Shown one piece after another: positions 8,490-16,183 of a stretch of 64,000 nucleotides of DNA. The stretch lies in assembly GCA_964423345.1 (NCBI GenBank), contig CAYREV010000012.1, positions 1-64,000 of the forward strand. The letters run 5' to 3'. Origin of the DNA: CAYREV01 sp964423345 (GTDB lineage: Bacteria; Bacteroidota; Rhodothermia; Balneolales; Balneolaceae). Within the stretch, counting starts at the first letter, position 1. Each line of letters opens with the position of its first letter. The notes under the pieces were generated by a model, which saw only the letters and a program-made list of their open reading frames with translations, did no database searches and had not been told where the DNA came from. Position numbers and translations under genes: made by a program.

Positions 8490-9441
8490 AAGGTTCGAAT
8501 ATGTTCGCCAGCTGTTCATCAAAGTTTGCTATGGGGAGAGGCTCAAAGGTATTGCCGGTGAGCTGCCTGTATAGCTCGGCATAACGCCGGTAGACTTTTT
8601 TGCGGAAATCGTCCGGCAGGTCGGGCAGGGCTTGTCCCTCGAGCCCCTGAAAATCATGGTCCATCAGCCACTCACGAAGGAATTCCTTGGAGAGCTGCTT
8701 CTGGGGCTCTCCTTTTTCAAGGCGCTGTTCATATTCATCGGCATAGAAATAGCGGGAGGAGTCGGCGGTGTGGACCTCATCAATGAGTGTTACTTCACCC
8801 TCATACAGCCCGAACTCATATTTGGTGTCAACCAGTATAAGCCCCCGGCGCGCAGCTATCTCGCTACCTCTTTTAAAAATTCGGAAGGCCTTTTCACGAA
8901 TCTCCTCCCATGTTTCCCGGTCGACAATATTTCTTTCAAGAATCTCTTTTTCCGAGATATCCTCGTCGTGGCCCTCTTTGGCTTTGGTGGCCGGGGTAAG
9001 GATGGGATCTTCAAATTTCTGGTTTTCAACCATGCCGTCGGGCAATTCGACTCCGCACAGTTCCCTTTTACCCGACTTATACACTCTCCATGCATGGCCG
9101 GTAAGACAGGCCCGGATGACCACTTCCACAGGTATGGGGTCACATTTTCGGGCAATAGTCACATTGGGGTGGGGGACGTCGATAATGTGAGTGGCGACCA
9201 GGTCGTCGACCTTTTGAAACGAGAATGCCGCCAGTTGGTTAAGAATCTGCCCCTTATAGGGTATGGGTTGCTTCATGATATGGTCAAAAGCGGATATTCG
9301 ATCTGTCACGGCAATGCCGAGAGTACGGTTATCCAGACGGTATACGTCCCGAACTTTACCGCGGTAAGGCTGAAATCCTTCGACGGATGTTAGGGTTATA
9401 CAGTGTTCCAGGTCGGAAGTTGTTAATGGTTGGGAACTCAC
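8473..9441 (-). CDS. purC: Phosphoribosylaminoimidazole-succinocarboxamide synthase (SAICAR synthetase)
   Basis: A 322-residue purine-biosynthesis enzyme that joins CAIR and aspartate with ATP. Family motifs seen: YRGKVRDVYRLD (phosphate-binding), VTDRISAFDH, the conserved VVIRACLTGHAWRVYKSG (which corresponds to R.Y.tGS in short forms), and LVDTKYEFGLYEG followed by LIDEVHTADSSRYFYADEY. The length (~320 rather than ~240 aa) places it with the long, yeast Ade1-like form common in Bacteroidota. It is encoded alone, convergent with the glycosyltransferase gene and overlapping it by 17 bp at the stop codons. Confidence 0.93.
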   Translation of the reverse strand: MSSQPLTTSDLEHCITLTSVEGFQPYRGKVRDVYRLDNRTLGIAVTDRISAFDHIMKQPIPYKGQILNQLAAFSFQKVDDLVATHIIDVPHPNVTIARKCDPIPVEVVIRACLTGHAWRVYKSGKRELCGVELPDGMVENQKFEDPILTPATKAKEGHDEDISEKEILERNIVDRETWEEIREKAFRIFKRGSEIAARRGLILVDTKYEFGLYEGEVTLIDEVHTADSSRYFYADEYEQRLEKGEPQKQLSKEFLREWLMDHDFQGLEGQALPDLPDDFRKKVYRRYAELYRQLTGNTFEPLPIANFDEQLANIFEPFTGRD

Positions 9442-9607
9442 GGTGTGATTTTAGAATTATGGTATATCGCAAAAATCATAAAAGTTGGCCACTATTCAAA
9501 TCTAATCTTCCCATTTCACCGTATAAAAAAATGAAGGTCCGGGAACTATTGGCGCGGCCATGTTTATTAGATATATTTCTCCCAGATCAAAGAACTGACA
9601 TTGACAT

Positions 9608-10582
9608 ATGACCGACCTCCTTCGCATTTCCTACGACTTATTGCGTCCCCTGTACAGGCGCACATCAATCCACACCTCGGTAGTGGACGAAGTAAGTGAC
9701 CAAAAGCTAAAAGAGGCATATATGGTATGCCGGGGCATTACCCGCCATCATTCCAAGACTTTCTATATGGCTACCCGATTTTTGCCCAACCACAAACAGC
9801 GGGGAATTTTCGCCATCTATTCCCTCTGCCGATATATCGACGATCTCGTGGATGAGGCGGAGGATCTCATTTCCAAAAAGGAACTGGATTACCGCGGGAT
9901 ACAGCATACCCTGGGCCGGTGGAAACAGATGCTGAGCGATACGTATGCCGGCAAAACATACACCAATCCCATACTGCTGGCCTTTTCGGATGTGCTGCGT
10001 CGATATAACATTCCCATTGAACTCCCTTTTGAGCTGATGGACGGGGTGGCCATGGATCTCTACAAGCGGCGTTATGAAACTTTCGAAGAGGTGTACGATT
10101 ACTCCTATAAGGTTGCTTCAACGGTGGGGTTGATGACCTGCGAAGTGTTCGGCTACTCTTCAAGGGAAGCACTCGATTATGCAGTAGATCTCGGGGTGGC
10201 GATGCAGCTGACCAACATATTGCGTGATGTAGGTGAAGATCTAAAAAGAGACCGTATATATCTTCCGAAAGAAGATCTTGAAAAGTTCGGAATCGAAGAA
10301 AAGCAACTTTTCGACCATTGTCTCGACAAGTCGTTTATTGAACTGATGCGTTACCAGATCGCTCGTGCACGCGAACTTTACAGCAGGGCGGACAAGGGGG
10401 TCTTGCTGCTGGCTGAGGACAGTCGCATACCGGTTTACCTTGCACGTTATAACTACAGCCGCATTCTCGATAAAATTGAGGAAAACCGGTATGATGTTTT
10501 TGGCCGCAGAGCCTACCTCAATGCCACGGAAAAAATATCTATCCTCCCCCGAATCCTCTATAACATGCGTTTTGGAGCCTGA
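9608..10582 (+). CDS. crtB: Phytoene/squalene synthase family protein
   Basis: A 324-residue head-to-head prenyl synthase. Both aspartate-rich motifs are present: DDLVDE at about residues 78-83 and the second, QLTNILRDVGEDLKRDRIYLP (the NxxRDxxxD block), near residue 200. Other conserved pieces are YMATRFLP and YSYKVASTVGLM. In carotenoid producers the enzyme condenses two geranylgeranyl-PP into phytoene; in hopanoid pathways the same family makes presqualene-PP. The phytoene synthase reading is favoured by overall pattern, but no other carotenoid gene is in the window, so the symbol is tentative. The ATG overlaps the end of a 26-codon frame starting at 9531, which I do not regard as a gene. 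Confidence 0.82.
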   Translation: MTDLLRISYDLLRPLYRRTSIHTSVVDEVSDQKLKEAYMVCRGITRHHSKTFYMATRFLPNHKQRGIFAIYSLCRYIDDLVDEAEDLISKKELDYRGIQHTLGRWKQMLSDTYAGKTYTNPILLAFSDVLRRYNIPIELPFELMDGVAMDLYKRRYETFEEVYDYSYKVASTVGLMTCEVFGYSSREALDYAVDLGVAMQLTNILRDVGEDLKRDRIYLPKEDLEKFGIEEKQLFDHCLDKSFIELMRYQIARARELYSRADKGVLLLAEDSRIPVYLARYNYSRILDKIEENRYDVFGRRAYLNATEKISILPRILYNMRFGA

Positions 10583-10693
10583 CAGTTTTGGGTTACATCG
10601 TAATTCCTGCCGCTCCAAAATGCATTTACACTAAAGGTCGGTAACTGTTATATTCTAATTCATTTACGACCATCCAGCTAAACTTTATCGGGA

Positions 10694-11407
10694 ATGAACA
10701 AGGAAATCAAAAAGTGGAGAAGTCCCAGCCTGGGAAGAGATATGAGTGTTGCCATCTATGGTGATTCGGGAACACCTATACTCGGATTGCCCACCAGGGG
10801 CAAGACCGGCAGCCAGTGGGAGGAGCACGGTATGACCGAAGCCATATCATTGCAACTGGAGGAGGGTTTCAACCAGCTGTTCTGTGTTGATTCCGTTGAT
10901 GGAGAAAGTTTTTTCAATGAAAATATAGATGCTTCCCGCCGACTTATGCGGCACAGGCAGTACGAGAATTTTATCAGGGAAGAGGTGGTGCCTTTGATCC
11001 TGGATAACAACGATATCCAATATCTAATCATTGCCGGTGTGGATTTCGGAGGATACCATGCCATTAACCTGGCATTGAAATATCCAAAGCTATTCGGTAA
11101 GGCTATCGGAATCAGCGGTATCTATAATATCAAGCGCTTTATGGATGGCTTTTACAGCGATAACGTCTATTACAACAATCCCGTAGACTATATGCCCAAC
11201 CTCAATAAGCAGAATATGCTGGAAGATATCCGTAATGTTGACTATCGGCTGGTCAGCTATGTAAACGACCAGCGCAGGGAGGAGGCGGAACAGATGTCGA
11301 ATATACTGCGGATGAAATTTATTGATCACGAACTGGATATATGGGACCTCGATGAGGAGGATGAATGGAGCCTGTGGAAACAAATGCTAAAGACACACAT
11401 TATTTAA
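10694..11407 (+). CDS. Esterase-like alpha/beta-hydrolase fold protein with Asp in place of the nucleophile Ser
   Basis: A 237-residue protein of the esterase D/COG4947-like type: DSVDGESFFNENID, RHRQYENFIREEVVPLI and AGVDFGGYHAINLALKYP followed by GISGIYNIKRF. In this family the nucleophile elbow normally reads GCSxGGYHA; here it reads GVDFGGYHA with Asp117 at the nucleophile position. Asp is the nucleophile in epoxide hydrolases and haloalkane dehalogenases of the same fold, so the protein could have changed chemistry, or it may be a non-catalytic relative. No signal peptide. It is the first gene of a close-set plus-strand run (7 bp before accC), suggesting co-transcription with genes for fatty-acid and cell-wall metabolism. 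Confidence 0.7.
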   Translation: MNKEIKKWRSPSLGRDMSVAIYGDSGTPILGLPTRGKTGSQWEEHGMTEAISLQLEEGFNQLFCVDSVDGESFFNENIDASRRLMRHRQYENFIREEVVPLILDNNDIQYLIIAGVDFGGYHAINLALKYPKLFGKAIGISGIYNIKRFMDGFYSDNVYYNNPVDYMPNLNKQNMLEDIRNVDYRLVSYVNDQRREEAEQMSNILRMKFIDHELDIWDLDEEDEWSLWKQMLKTHII

Positions 11408-11414
11408 GATACCC

Positions 11415-12914
11415 ATGCCAGATATAGGAAAGATACTTGTTGCTAACAGGGGAGAGATTGCCCTTCGTGTTATCAGAAGCTGTAAAGAAGCCGGCAAGGA
11501 GACGGTTGCGGTATATTCGGAGCCGGATGCCGAGGCCCCTCATGTGATGCTGGCCGACGAGTCGGTAGCTATCGGGCCCGCGGCTTCTTCCGAAAGTTAC
11601 CTGGTGTTTGACAAGATTATCGATGCCGCAAAATCAACAGGTGCAGACGCCATTCATCCCGGCTATGGCTTTCTCAGTGAAAACGCCGACTTCGCCGAGC
11701 GGTGCAGGCAGGAGGATCTTATTTTTATAGGACCGGAGCCGGAAGCCATACGAAGGATGGGCGATAAAACGGAGGCCCGGGAACTGATGAGCAAGGCCGA
11801 TGTGCCCTATCCGCCGGGAACCAAGAAGGAGCTGGAAAGTATTGAGGAAGCGGAAAAGGTGGCCGAGGAGATCGGCTTTCCTGTCCTCATTAAGGCAGCG
11901 GCCGGCGGTGGCGGCAAGGGGATGCGTATTGTAGAAAGCAAGGAGGATTTTAAATCCAGTATCAAGGGGGCCAAGTCGGAAGCCCGGAATGCCTTCGGAG
12001 ACGACCGGGTGTATATTGAAAAATACCTGGTGGAACCGCGTCACGTTGAGTTCCAGATTATTGCCGATACGCACGGCAATAATCTGCACCTGTATGACCG
12101 GGAATGCTCCATACAACGCCGTCACCAGAAGGTTATCGAAGAGGCCCCCTGTACCATTTTGACCGACGAGCTCCGTGCGGAAATGGCCGAGGCGGCAATT
12201 TCGGCCGCACGTGCCTGCAATTATGTGAACGCCGGAACCATTGAATTTTTAGTGGACCGCGACCGTAATTTTTATTTCCTGGAGATGAATACGCGTCTGC
12301 AGGTAGAGCATCCCGTAACCGAGTTGATCACGGGACTCGACCTGGTAGCCCTTCAGATACTGGTCGCCGAGGGACGTGAGCTGCCTTTTACCCAGGAGGA
12401 AGTCACGATGAACGGCCACGCTATCGAATGTAGAATTTACGCTGAGGATCCGAAGGACAACTTCCTGCCGAGTACGGGTACGCTTTCCAAGCATCGTATC
12501 CCATCGGGTAACGGTATACGGGTGGATGCCGGCGTAGAGGAGGGGCAACCGGTGACGATCAATTACGATCCCATGATATCGAAGCTTTGCACCTACGGGA
12601 AGGACCGGCAGCAGGCGATGGACCGCATGATAAGAGCCCTTTCGGAATATGAAATTGCCGGATGCCGTACCACCATTCCTTTTTGCAGTTATGTTATGAA
12701 GCATGAGGCTTTCCGGAAAGGCAATTACGACACCCACTTTATCAACGACCACTTTAAGCCGGAAGACCTTGACGCTGTCTCCCGTGAAGACCTGGATATA
12801 CAGAGCCTGGCAGCTGTTCTCTTAAAAGAACGGCGCGCGGGCAACACCAAAACCGACACCAAAGACCTTCAGTCCGCAGGGAATGGATCGGCATGGTGGA
12901 ACAACAGAAGCTGA
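11415..12914 (+). CDS. accC: Biotin carboxylase (AccC/PccA-type subunit) with C-terminal extension
   Basis: A 499-residue biotin carboxylase that carboxylates the biotin of a carrier protein using ATP and bicarbonate. Motifs: ILVANRGEIALRVIR, HPGYGFLSENADFA, the ATP loop AAAGGGGKGMRIV, and FLEMNTRLQVEHPVTE. Standard bacterial AccC ends near residue 445-450; here about 45 extra residues follow (EDLDIQSLAAVLLKERR ... AWWNNR). Such extended forms in Bacteroidota often belong to propionyl-CoA or other acyl-CoA carboxylases, so an acyl-CoA other than acetyl-CoA is possible; an acyl-CoA mutase gene (icmF) occurs further along the window. No BCCP or carboxyltransferase gene is adjacent. The ATG is 7 bp after the esterase-like gene. 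Confidence 0.85.
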   Translation: MPDIGKILVANRGEIALRVIRSCKEAGKETVAVYSEPDAEAPHVMLADESVAIGPAASSESYLVFDKIIDAAKSTGADAIHPGYGFLSENADFAERCRQEDLIFIGPEPEAIRRMGDKTEARELMSKADVPYPPGTKKELESIEEAEKVAEEIGFPVLIKAAAGGGGKGMRIVESKEDFKSSIKGAKSEARNAFGDDRVYIEKYLVEPRHVEFQIIADTHGNNLHLYDRECSIQRRHQKVIEEAPCTILTDELRAEMAEAAISAARACNYVNAGTIEFLVDRDRNFYFLEMNTRLQVEHPVTELITGLDLVALQILVAEGRELPFTQEEVTMNGHAIECRIYAEDPKDNFLPSTGTLSKHRIPSGNGIRVDAGVEEGQPVTINYDPMISKLCTYGKDRQQAMDRMIRALSEYEIAGCRTTIPFCSYVMKHEAFRKGNYDTHFINDHFKPEDLDAVSREDLDIQSLAAVLLKERRAGNTKTDTKDLQSAGNGSAWWNNRS

Positions 12915-12929
12915 GGGGGTATAGACGGT

Positions 12930-13874
12930 ATGGAGGAGCGTGATAACAACGAAGAAGAACGGTTGTTCAACCAGCTCAAGGAGCTGGATACCGAACAGAG
13001 AAATCCCCGAAGCCGGGAGATAGACCTTGCCGACCCTCTTGATATAGCCCGTATTATCAATGAGGAGGATAAGCAAGTGGCCCGTAAGATAGCGTCCCGA
13101 CTTGAACAGATTGCCAAAGCTATATCGATGGTTTCCGAGGCTTTTAATGATGGAGGCAGGCTTATCTACACCGGTGCGGGAACCAGTGGGCGCCTGGGCG
13201 TGCTCGATGCGGCTGAATGTCCGCCTACCTTCGGAACCGATCCCGAGCAGGTGGTGGGCCTGATTGCCGGGGGACGTGAAGCCATGTTTGTAGCCCAGGA
13301 GGGAGCCGAAGATGAAGAAGTCAATGGGCGGGAAGCCGTGGAAGAAATAGATTTACGTCCACCGGATATTGTTTGCGGACTGGCGGCCAGCGGCAGGACC
13401 CCTTACGTGCACGGAACGCTCAAAGAGGCTCGGGACAGGGGATGTAAAACGGTTTTTGTGACCACCGTGCCACCCGAACAGGTGACCGTTGATGTTGATG
13501 TACTCATATCGGTACCTGTGGGGCCTGAAGTGATTATGGGGAGTACGAGGATGAAAAGCGCCACGGCCCAGAAGATGGTACTTAATATGATCAGTACGGG
13601 TGCCATGATCAGGCAGGGCAAGACCTATGAAAACGTGATGGTCGACCTGATGCTTTCCAACAAGAAGCTGGAGGAAAGGGCCAAACGCATCATAATGATG
13701 TTTGGGGAGGTGGATTATGAGCAAGCGTCCATACTGCTGGAGGCATCGGGAGGGCATGTAAAGACCGCTCTGCTGATGGCTCTGGGTGACCTTACTGCTG
13801 AGGAAGCCGGAAAGCTGCTCAGCGAGAATGATGGCTTTATACGCAAGGCATTTCTCAGCTTAAAGACAGATTAG
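12930..13874 (+). CDS. murQ: N-acetylmuramic acid 6-phosphate etherase
   Basis: A 314-residue SIS-domain enzyme of cell-wall recycling. It cleaves the lactyl ether of MurNAc-6-phosphate to GlcNAc-6-phosphate and lactate in the cytoplasm. Diagnostic stretches are LDTEQRNPRSREID at the start, YTGAGTSGRLGVLDAAECPP (sugar-phosphate site with the catalytic Glu), VGLIAGGREAMF, EGAEDEEVNG (second Glu region), CGLAASGRTPYV and GPEVIMGSTRMKSATAQKMVL. Length fits the family (~300 aa). It sits 15 bp after accC and 4 bp before plsC. No MurNAc kinase or transporter gene is beside it, so MurNAc-6-P must come from elsewhere. Confidence 0.95.
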   Translation: MEERDNNEEERLFNQLKELDTEQRNPRSREIDLADPLDIARIINEEDKQVARKIASRLEQIAKAISMVSEAFNDGGRLIYTGAGTSGRLGVLDAAECPPTFGTDPEQVVGLIAGGREAMFVAQEGAEDEEVNGREAVEEIDLRPPDIVCGLAASGRTPYVHGTLKEARDRGCKTVFVTTVPPEQVTVDVDVLISVPVGPEVIMGSTRMKSATAQKMVLNMISTGAMIRQGKTYENVMVDLMLSNKKLEERAKRIIMMFGEVDYEQASILLEASGGHVKTALLMALGDLTAEEAGKLLSENDGFIRKAFLSLKTD

Positions 13875-13878
13875 GGCA

Positions 13879-14604
13879 GTGCGTACAATATTCAGCATAC
13901 TGATGTGGATTTACTGGACGACATGCTTCTTTTTTTTCTTTCTGGTTGTGCTGCTTCTGTTTCTGTTTACCTCGCCTTTTGACCGCTATAGGAGAATTCC
14001 CAACAAGGCTCTCGGGGGACTGGCATGGGCCATGATAAAGATAAACCCCGGCTGGAAATTTACTGTAAGGGGTGCCGACAGAAACAAGGTTAGCGAGCCC
14101 ACCCTGGTGGTGGCCAATCATCAGAGTTTTCTGGACATGCCTATGACCTATTTGTTGCCGTGGAATATGAAATGGGTATCCAAGAAGAGCCTTTTCAGGA
14201 TACCGGTACTGGGATGGATTATTGCGATGACCGGTCATATAGCTATTGACCGCAGGAGCCGCAGGTCGGTAAAAAAATTGGACAAGCTGGTGGAACCGAT
14301 TAAAAACGGGATTCCCGGCATGATCTTTCCGGAGGGAACCCGTACGGTAGACGGCAGCCTGAAAAGCTTTAAAAACGGTGCGTTTGTGCTATCGAAAGAG
14401 TATAATTTAAAGGTGTTGCCGATCGTTCTTTCCGGAGGATACCGCGCCATGACTCCGGGGACATGGAAATTCAATCCCCGGCAACATTTTACGATATCAG
14501 TATTGGATCCCCTGAATCCCGAAGATTTTGATGATTTTCGGGAGCTTAGGAATAAAACCCGTGAATGTATAAAGAAGGAACTGGATGCAATACAAGACGA
14601 ATAA
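13879..14604 (+). CDS. plsC: 1-acyl-sn-glycerol-3-phosphate acyltransferase
   Basis: A 241-residue membrane-associated acyltransferase that makes phosphatidic acid from lysophosphatidic acid. An N-terminal hydrophobic helix (about residues 4-27, very Phe/Leu rich) is followed by the four LPLAT blocks: NHQSFLDMP (H-x4-D catalytic block, around residue 80), the Ile/Asp-rich GHIAIDRRSR block, FPEGTRTVDGS (glycerol-phosphate binding, ~150), and a LPIVLSGGYRAM block. Start is GTG 13879, 4 bp after the murQ stop; no ATG is available before the hydrophobic helix. Adaptation to lysolipid acylation rather than PlsC proper cannot be excluded. Confidence 0.88.
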   Translation: MRTIFSILMWIYWTTCFFFFFLVVLLLFLFTSPFDRYRRIPNKALGGLAWAMIKINPGWKFTVRGADRNKVSEPTLVVANHQSFLDMPMTYLLPWNMKWVSKKSLFRIPVLGWIIAMTGHIAIDRRSRRSVKKLDKLVEPIKNGIPGMIFPEGTRTVDGSLKSFKNGAFVLSKEYNLKVLPIVLSGGYRAMTPGTWKFNPRQHFTISVLDPLNPEDFDDFRELRNKTRECIKKELDAIQDE

Positions 14605-14625
14605 GAATGCAATAGCCCATACGAA

Positions 14626-15309
14626 GTGGAGAAAAATCCGGCAGATGTCATTGCGAAAGAGTTAAGCTATCGCAACAAAATTATGGCCAGCATTACCATA
14701 GTGGAGTTGCTGATGCTGGGCATTTTCAACCTTTGGCCGGTCACGGAAACCGACAATACATTCCAGGATATCGTATTCACCGATGAGAACGTCATGGTCG
14801 AGGAGATGCAGATTACCACCCAGAAGAGTTCGCCTCCGCCACCGCCCACACCGCAGGTGCCGGTACCGGTACCGGATGACGAAGTAATAGAGGAGGAGAT
14901 ACTGACCCTGGAAGAAGTCGATCTTTCCGAGTTCAGCGATTCCCTTAAGTTCGAGGGAGTGGGCCGTACGGGTAGTTCCGACAGGGTGGTATCCAATCCC
15001 CAGCGCCCCCCCAGCGTAATTAGGATCGTGGAACCCACCATCCCCGAGGAAGCACGAAATGCCGATATAAAGGCCGAGATCCTGGTCAGCTTCCTGGTCG
15101 ACAAAAAAGGTAACGTGGAGGAGGCTACCATTGCGGAAGTTAAGCTCTACCGGGGCGAGAGCGATGAATACAAGGTGGTCAATTCCATTGGTTTCGGTCT
15201 TACAGAGGCGACCTTGCAGGCGGCCCTTCAATGGAAGTTCCGCCCCGCCAGGCATAATGGCAATCCCGTCAATGCCTACACCCGGCATTACTTTAGTATA
15301 GGGTTTTAA
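14626..15309 (+). CDS. TonB-domain protein (energy transducer TonB family)
   Basis: A 227-residue protein with the TonB layout: short cytoplasmic start, one membrane helix (about residues 20-38), a periplasmic Pro-rich linker (SSPPPPPTPQVPVPVPDDE, near 65-85) with acidic segments, and a C-terminal TonB domain (about 130-227; VEPTIPEEARNADIKAEILV ... ALQWKFRPARHNGNPV). TonB links the ExbB/ExbD proton channel to outer membrane receptors; SusC-type receptors such as the one at 43027 need such a protein. No exbB/exbD is adjacent. Start is GTG 14626, 21 bp after plsC. It is the last protein gene of the run that begins at 10694. Confidence 0.85.
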   Translation: MEKNPADVIAKELSYRNKIMASITIVELLMLGIFNLWPVTETDNTFQDIVFTDENVMVEEMQITTQKSSPPPPPTPQVPVPVPDDEVIEEEILTLEEVDLSEFSDSLKFEGVGRTGSSDRVVSNPQRPPSVIRIVEPTIPEEARNADIKAEILVSFLVDKKGNVEEATIAEVKLYRGESDEYKVVNSIGFGLTEATLQAALQWKFRPARHNGNPVNAYTRHYFSIGF

Positions 15310-15312
15310 AAA

Positions 15313-15341
15313 TTGATATAACCTTAAATATGCTCTATCTT
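15313..15341 (+). promoter_or_regulatory. Promoter of the tRNA-Ser gene
   Basis: TTGATA at 15313-15318 is followed after 17 bp by TATCTT at 15336-15341; the tRNA begins 12 bp later. Read in the Bacteroidota way it is TTG, 20 bp, TATCTTAG, one base from the TAnnTTTG -7 consensus. The position fits a start point about 6 bp before the tRNA. Confidence 0.5.
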
Positions 15342-15353
15342 AGCGCTCTTTTC

Positions 15354-15443
<90 letters not shown>

Positions 15444-15445
15444 AC

Positions 15446-15479
15446 GGCACGATCGGTTCATCCGGTTGTGCCTTTTTTT
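15446..15479 (+). terminator. Rho-independent terminator of tRNA-Ser
   Basis: GGCACGA (15446-15452) pairs with TTGTGCC (15466-15472, one G-U pair) and is followed directly by seven T residues (15473-15479). It begins three bases after the tRNA CCA end. Confidence 0.8.
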
Positions 15480-15561
15480 ATGGTTTAAATCTGAATGCAA
15501 GGGGGGGGAGAAGCCTGTCCCGCCTCCCTCAGCCGAACCTCTGATAGCCGGCTTAATGTTT

Positions 15562-16176
15562 TCAGGAAAGGAGTTGCCCGGAAGTGATTTTCTCTGCTCC
15601 GGCTTCAAGCATCTCATTCCAGGCGGCATCCACCGAACCTTCCATGTCGATGCCCCTGACCGCATCCTCAACCACCTTGACCCTGAAGCCTTCCTTCAGT
15701 CCGTCGACGACCGACCATTTGACACAGAAGTCGGTTGCCAGGCCCACGGCATAAAGGGTGTCAATATTCCGGTCCCTGAGGTATCCGGTCAAGCCTGTGG
15801 GAGTTTCATTATCATTTTCATAAAAGGCGGAATAGGAATCAATATCCTTTCGGAAACCCTTCCGAATGATGAGTTGCGACCGGGTGGTAACAAGGTCGGG
15901 ATGAAAGTCAGCCCCCTGAGATCCCTGCACGCAGTGATCCGGCCACAATACCTGTTCTCCATAAGGCATTTCAATGGTTCCGAACGGTTCCTTTCCGTCA
16001 TGGGAAGAGGCAAAGGAAGAGTGCCCTTTCGGATGCCAGTCCTGAGTCTGTATGATATGATCAAACGTTTTGGATAGCTTATTGATAACTGGCACTACCT
16101 CGTCCCCGTTGGGGACCTCAAGGGCCCCTCCGGGGCAGAAATCATTTTGTACATCCACAATAAGCAATGCTTTCAT
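15562..16176 (-). CDS. pncA: Nicotinamidase
   Basis: A 204-residue cysteine hydrolase that deamidates nicotinamide to nicotinate. The catalytic triad is visible: Asp8 in IVDVQNDFCPGG, Lys106 in IRKGF, and Cys151 in VGLATDFCVKWS. Metal ligands Asp46 and His48 (QDWHP) and His81 (WPDHCVQGS) are also present, as is DIDSYSAF. It starts 7 bp after the stop of pncB, so the two form a salvage operon: PncA makes nicotinate, PncB loads it onto PRPP. Length is normal for the family. Confidence 0.94.
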   Translation of the reverse strand: MKALLIVDVQNDFCPGGALEVPNGDEVVPVINKLSKTFDHIIQTQDWHPKGHSSFASSHDGKEPFGTIEMPYGEQVLWPDHCVQGSQGADFHPDLVTTRSQLIIRKGFRKDIDSYSAFYENDNETPTGLTGYLRDRNIDTLYAVGLATDFCVKWSVVDGLKEGFRVKVVEDAVRGIDMEGSVDAAWNEMLEAGAEKITSGQLLS

Positions 16177-16183
16177 AGGTTTG

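Noticed and set aside
9531..9611. 26-codon frame overlapping the phytoene synthase start
   Set aside because: ATG/TGA overlap with crtB is suggestive of a leader peptide, but there is no regulatory codon run or attenuator structure; too little support.
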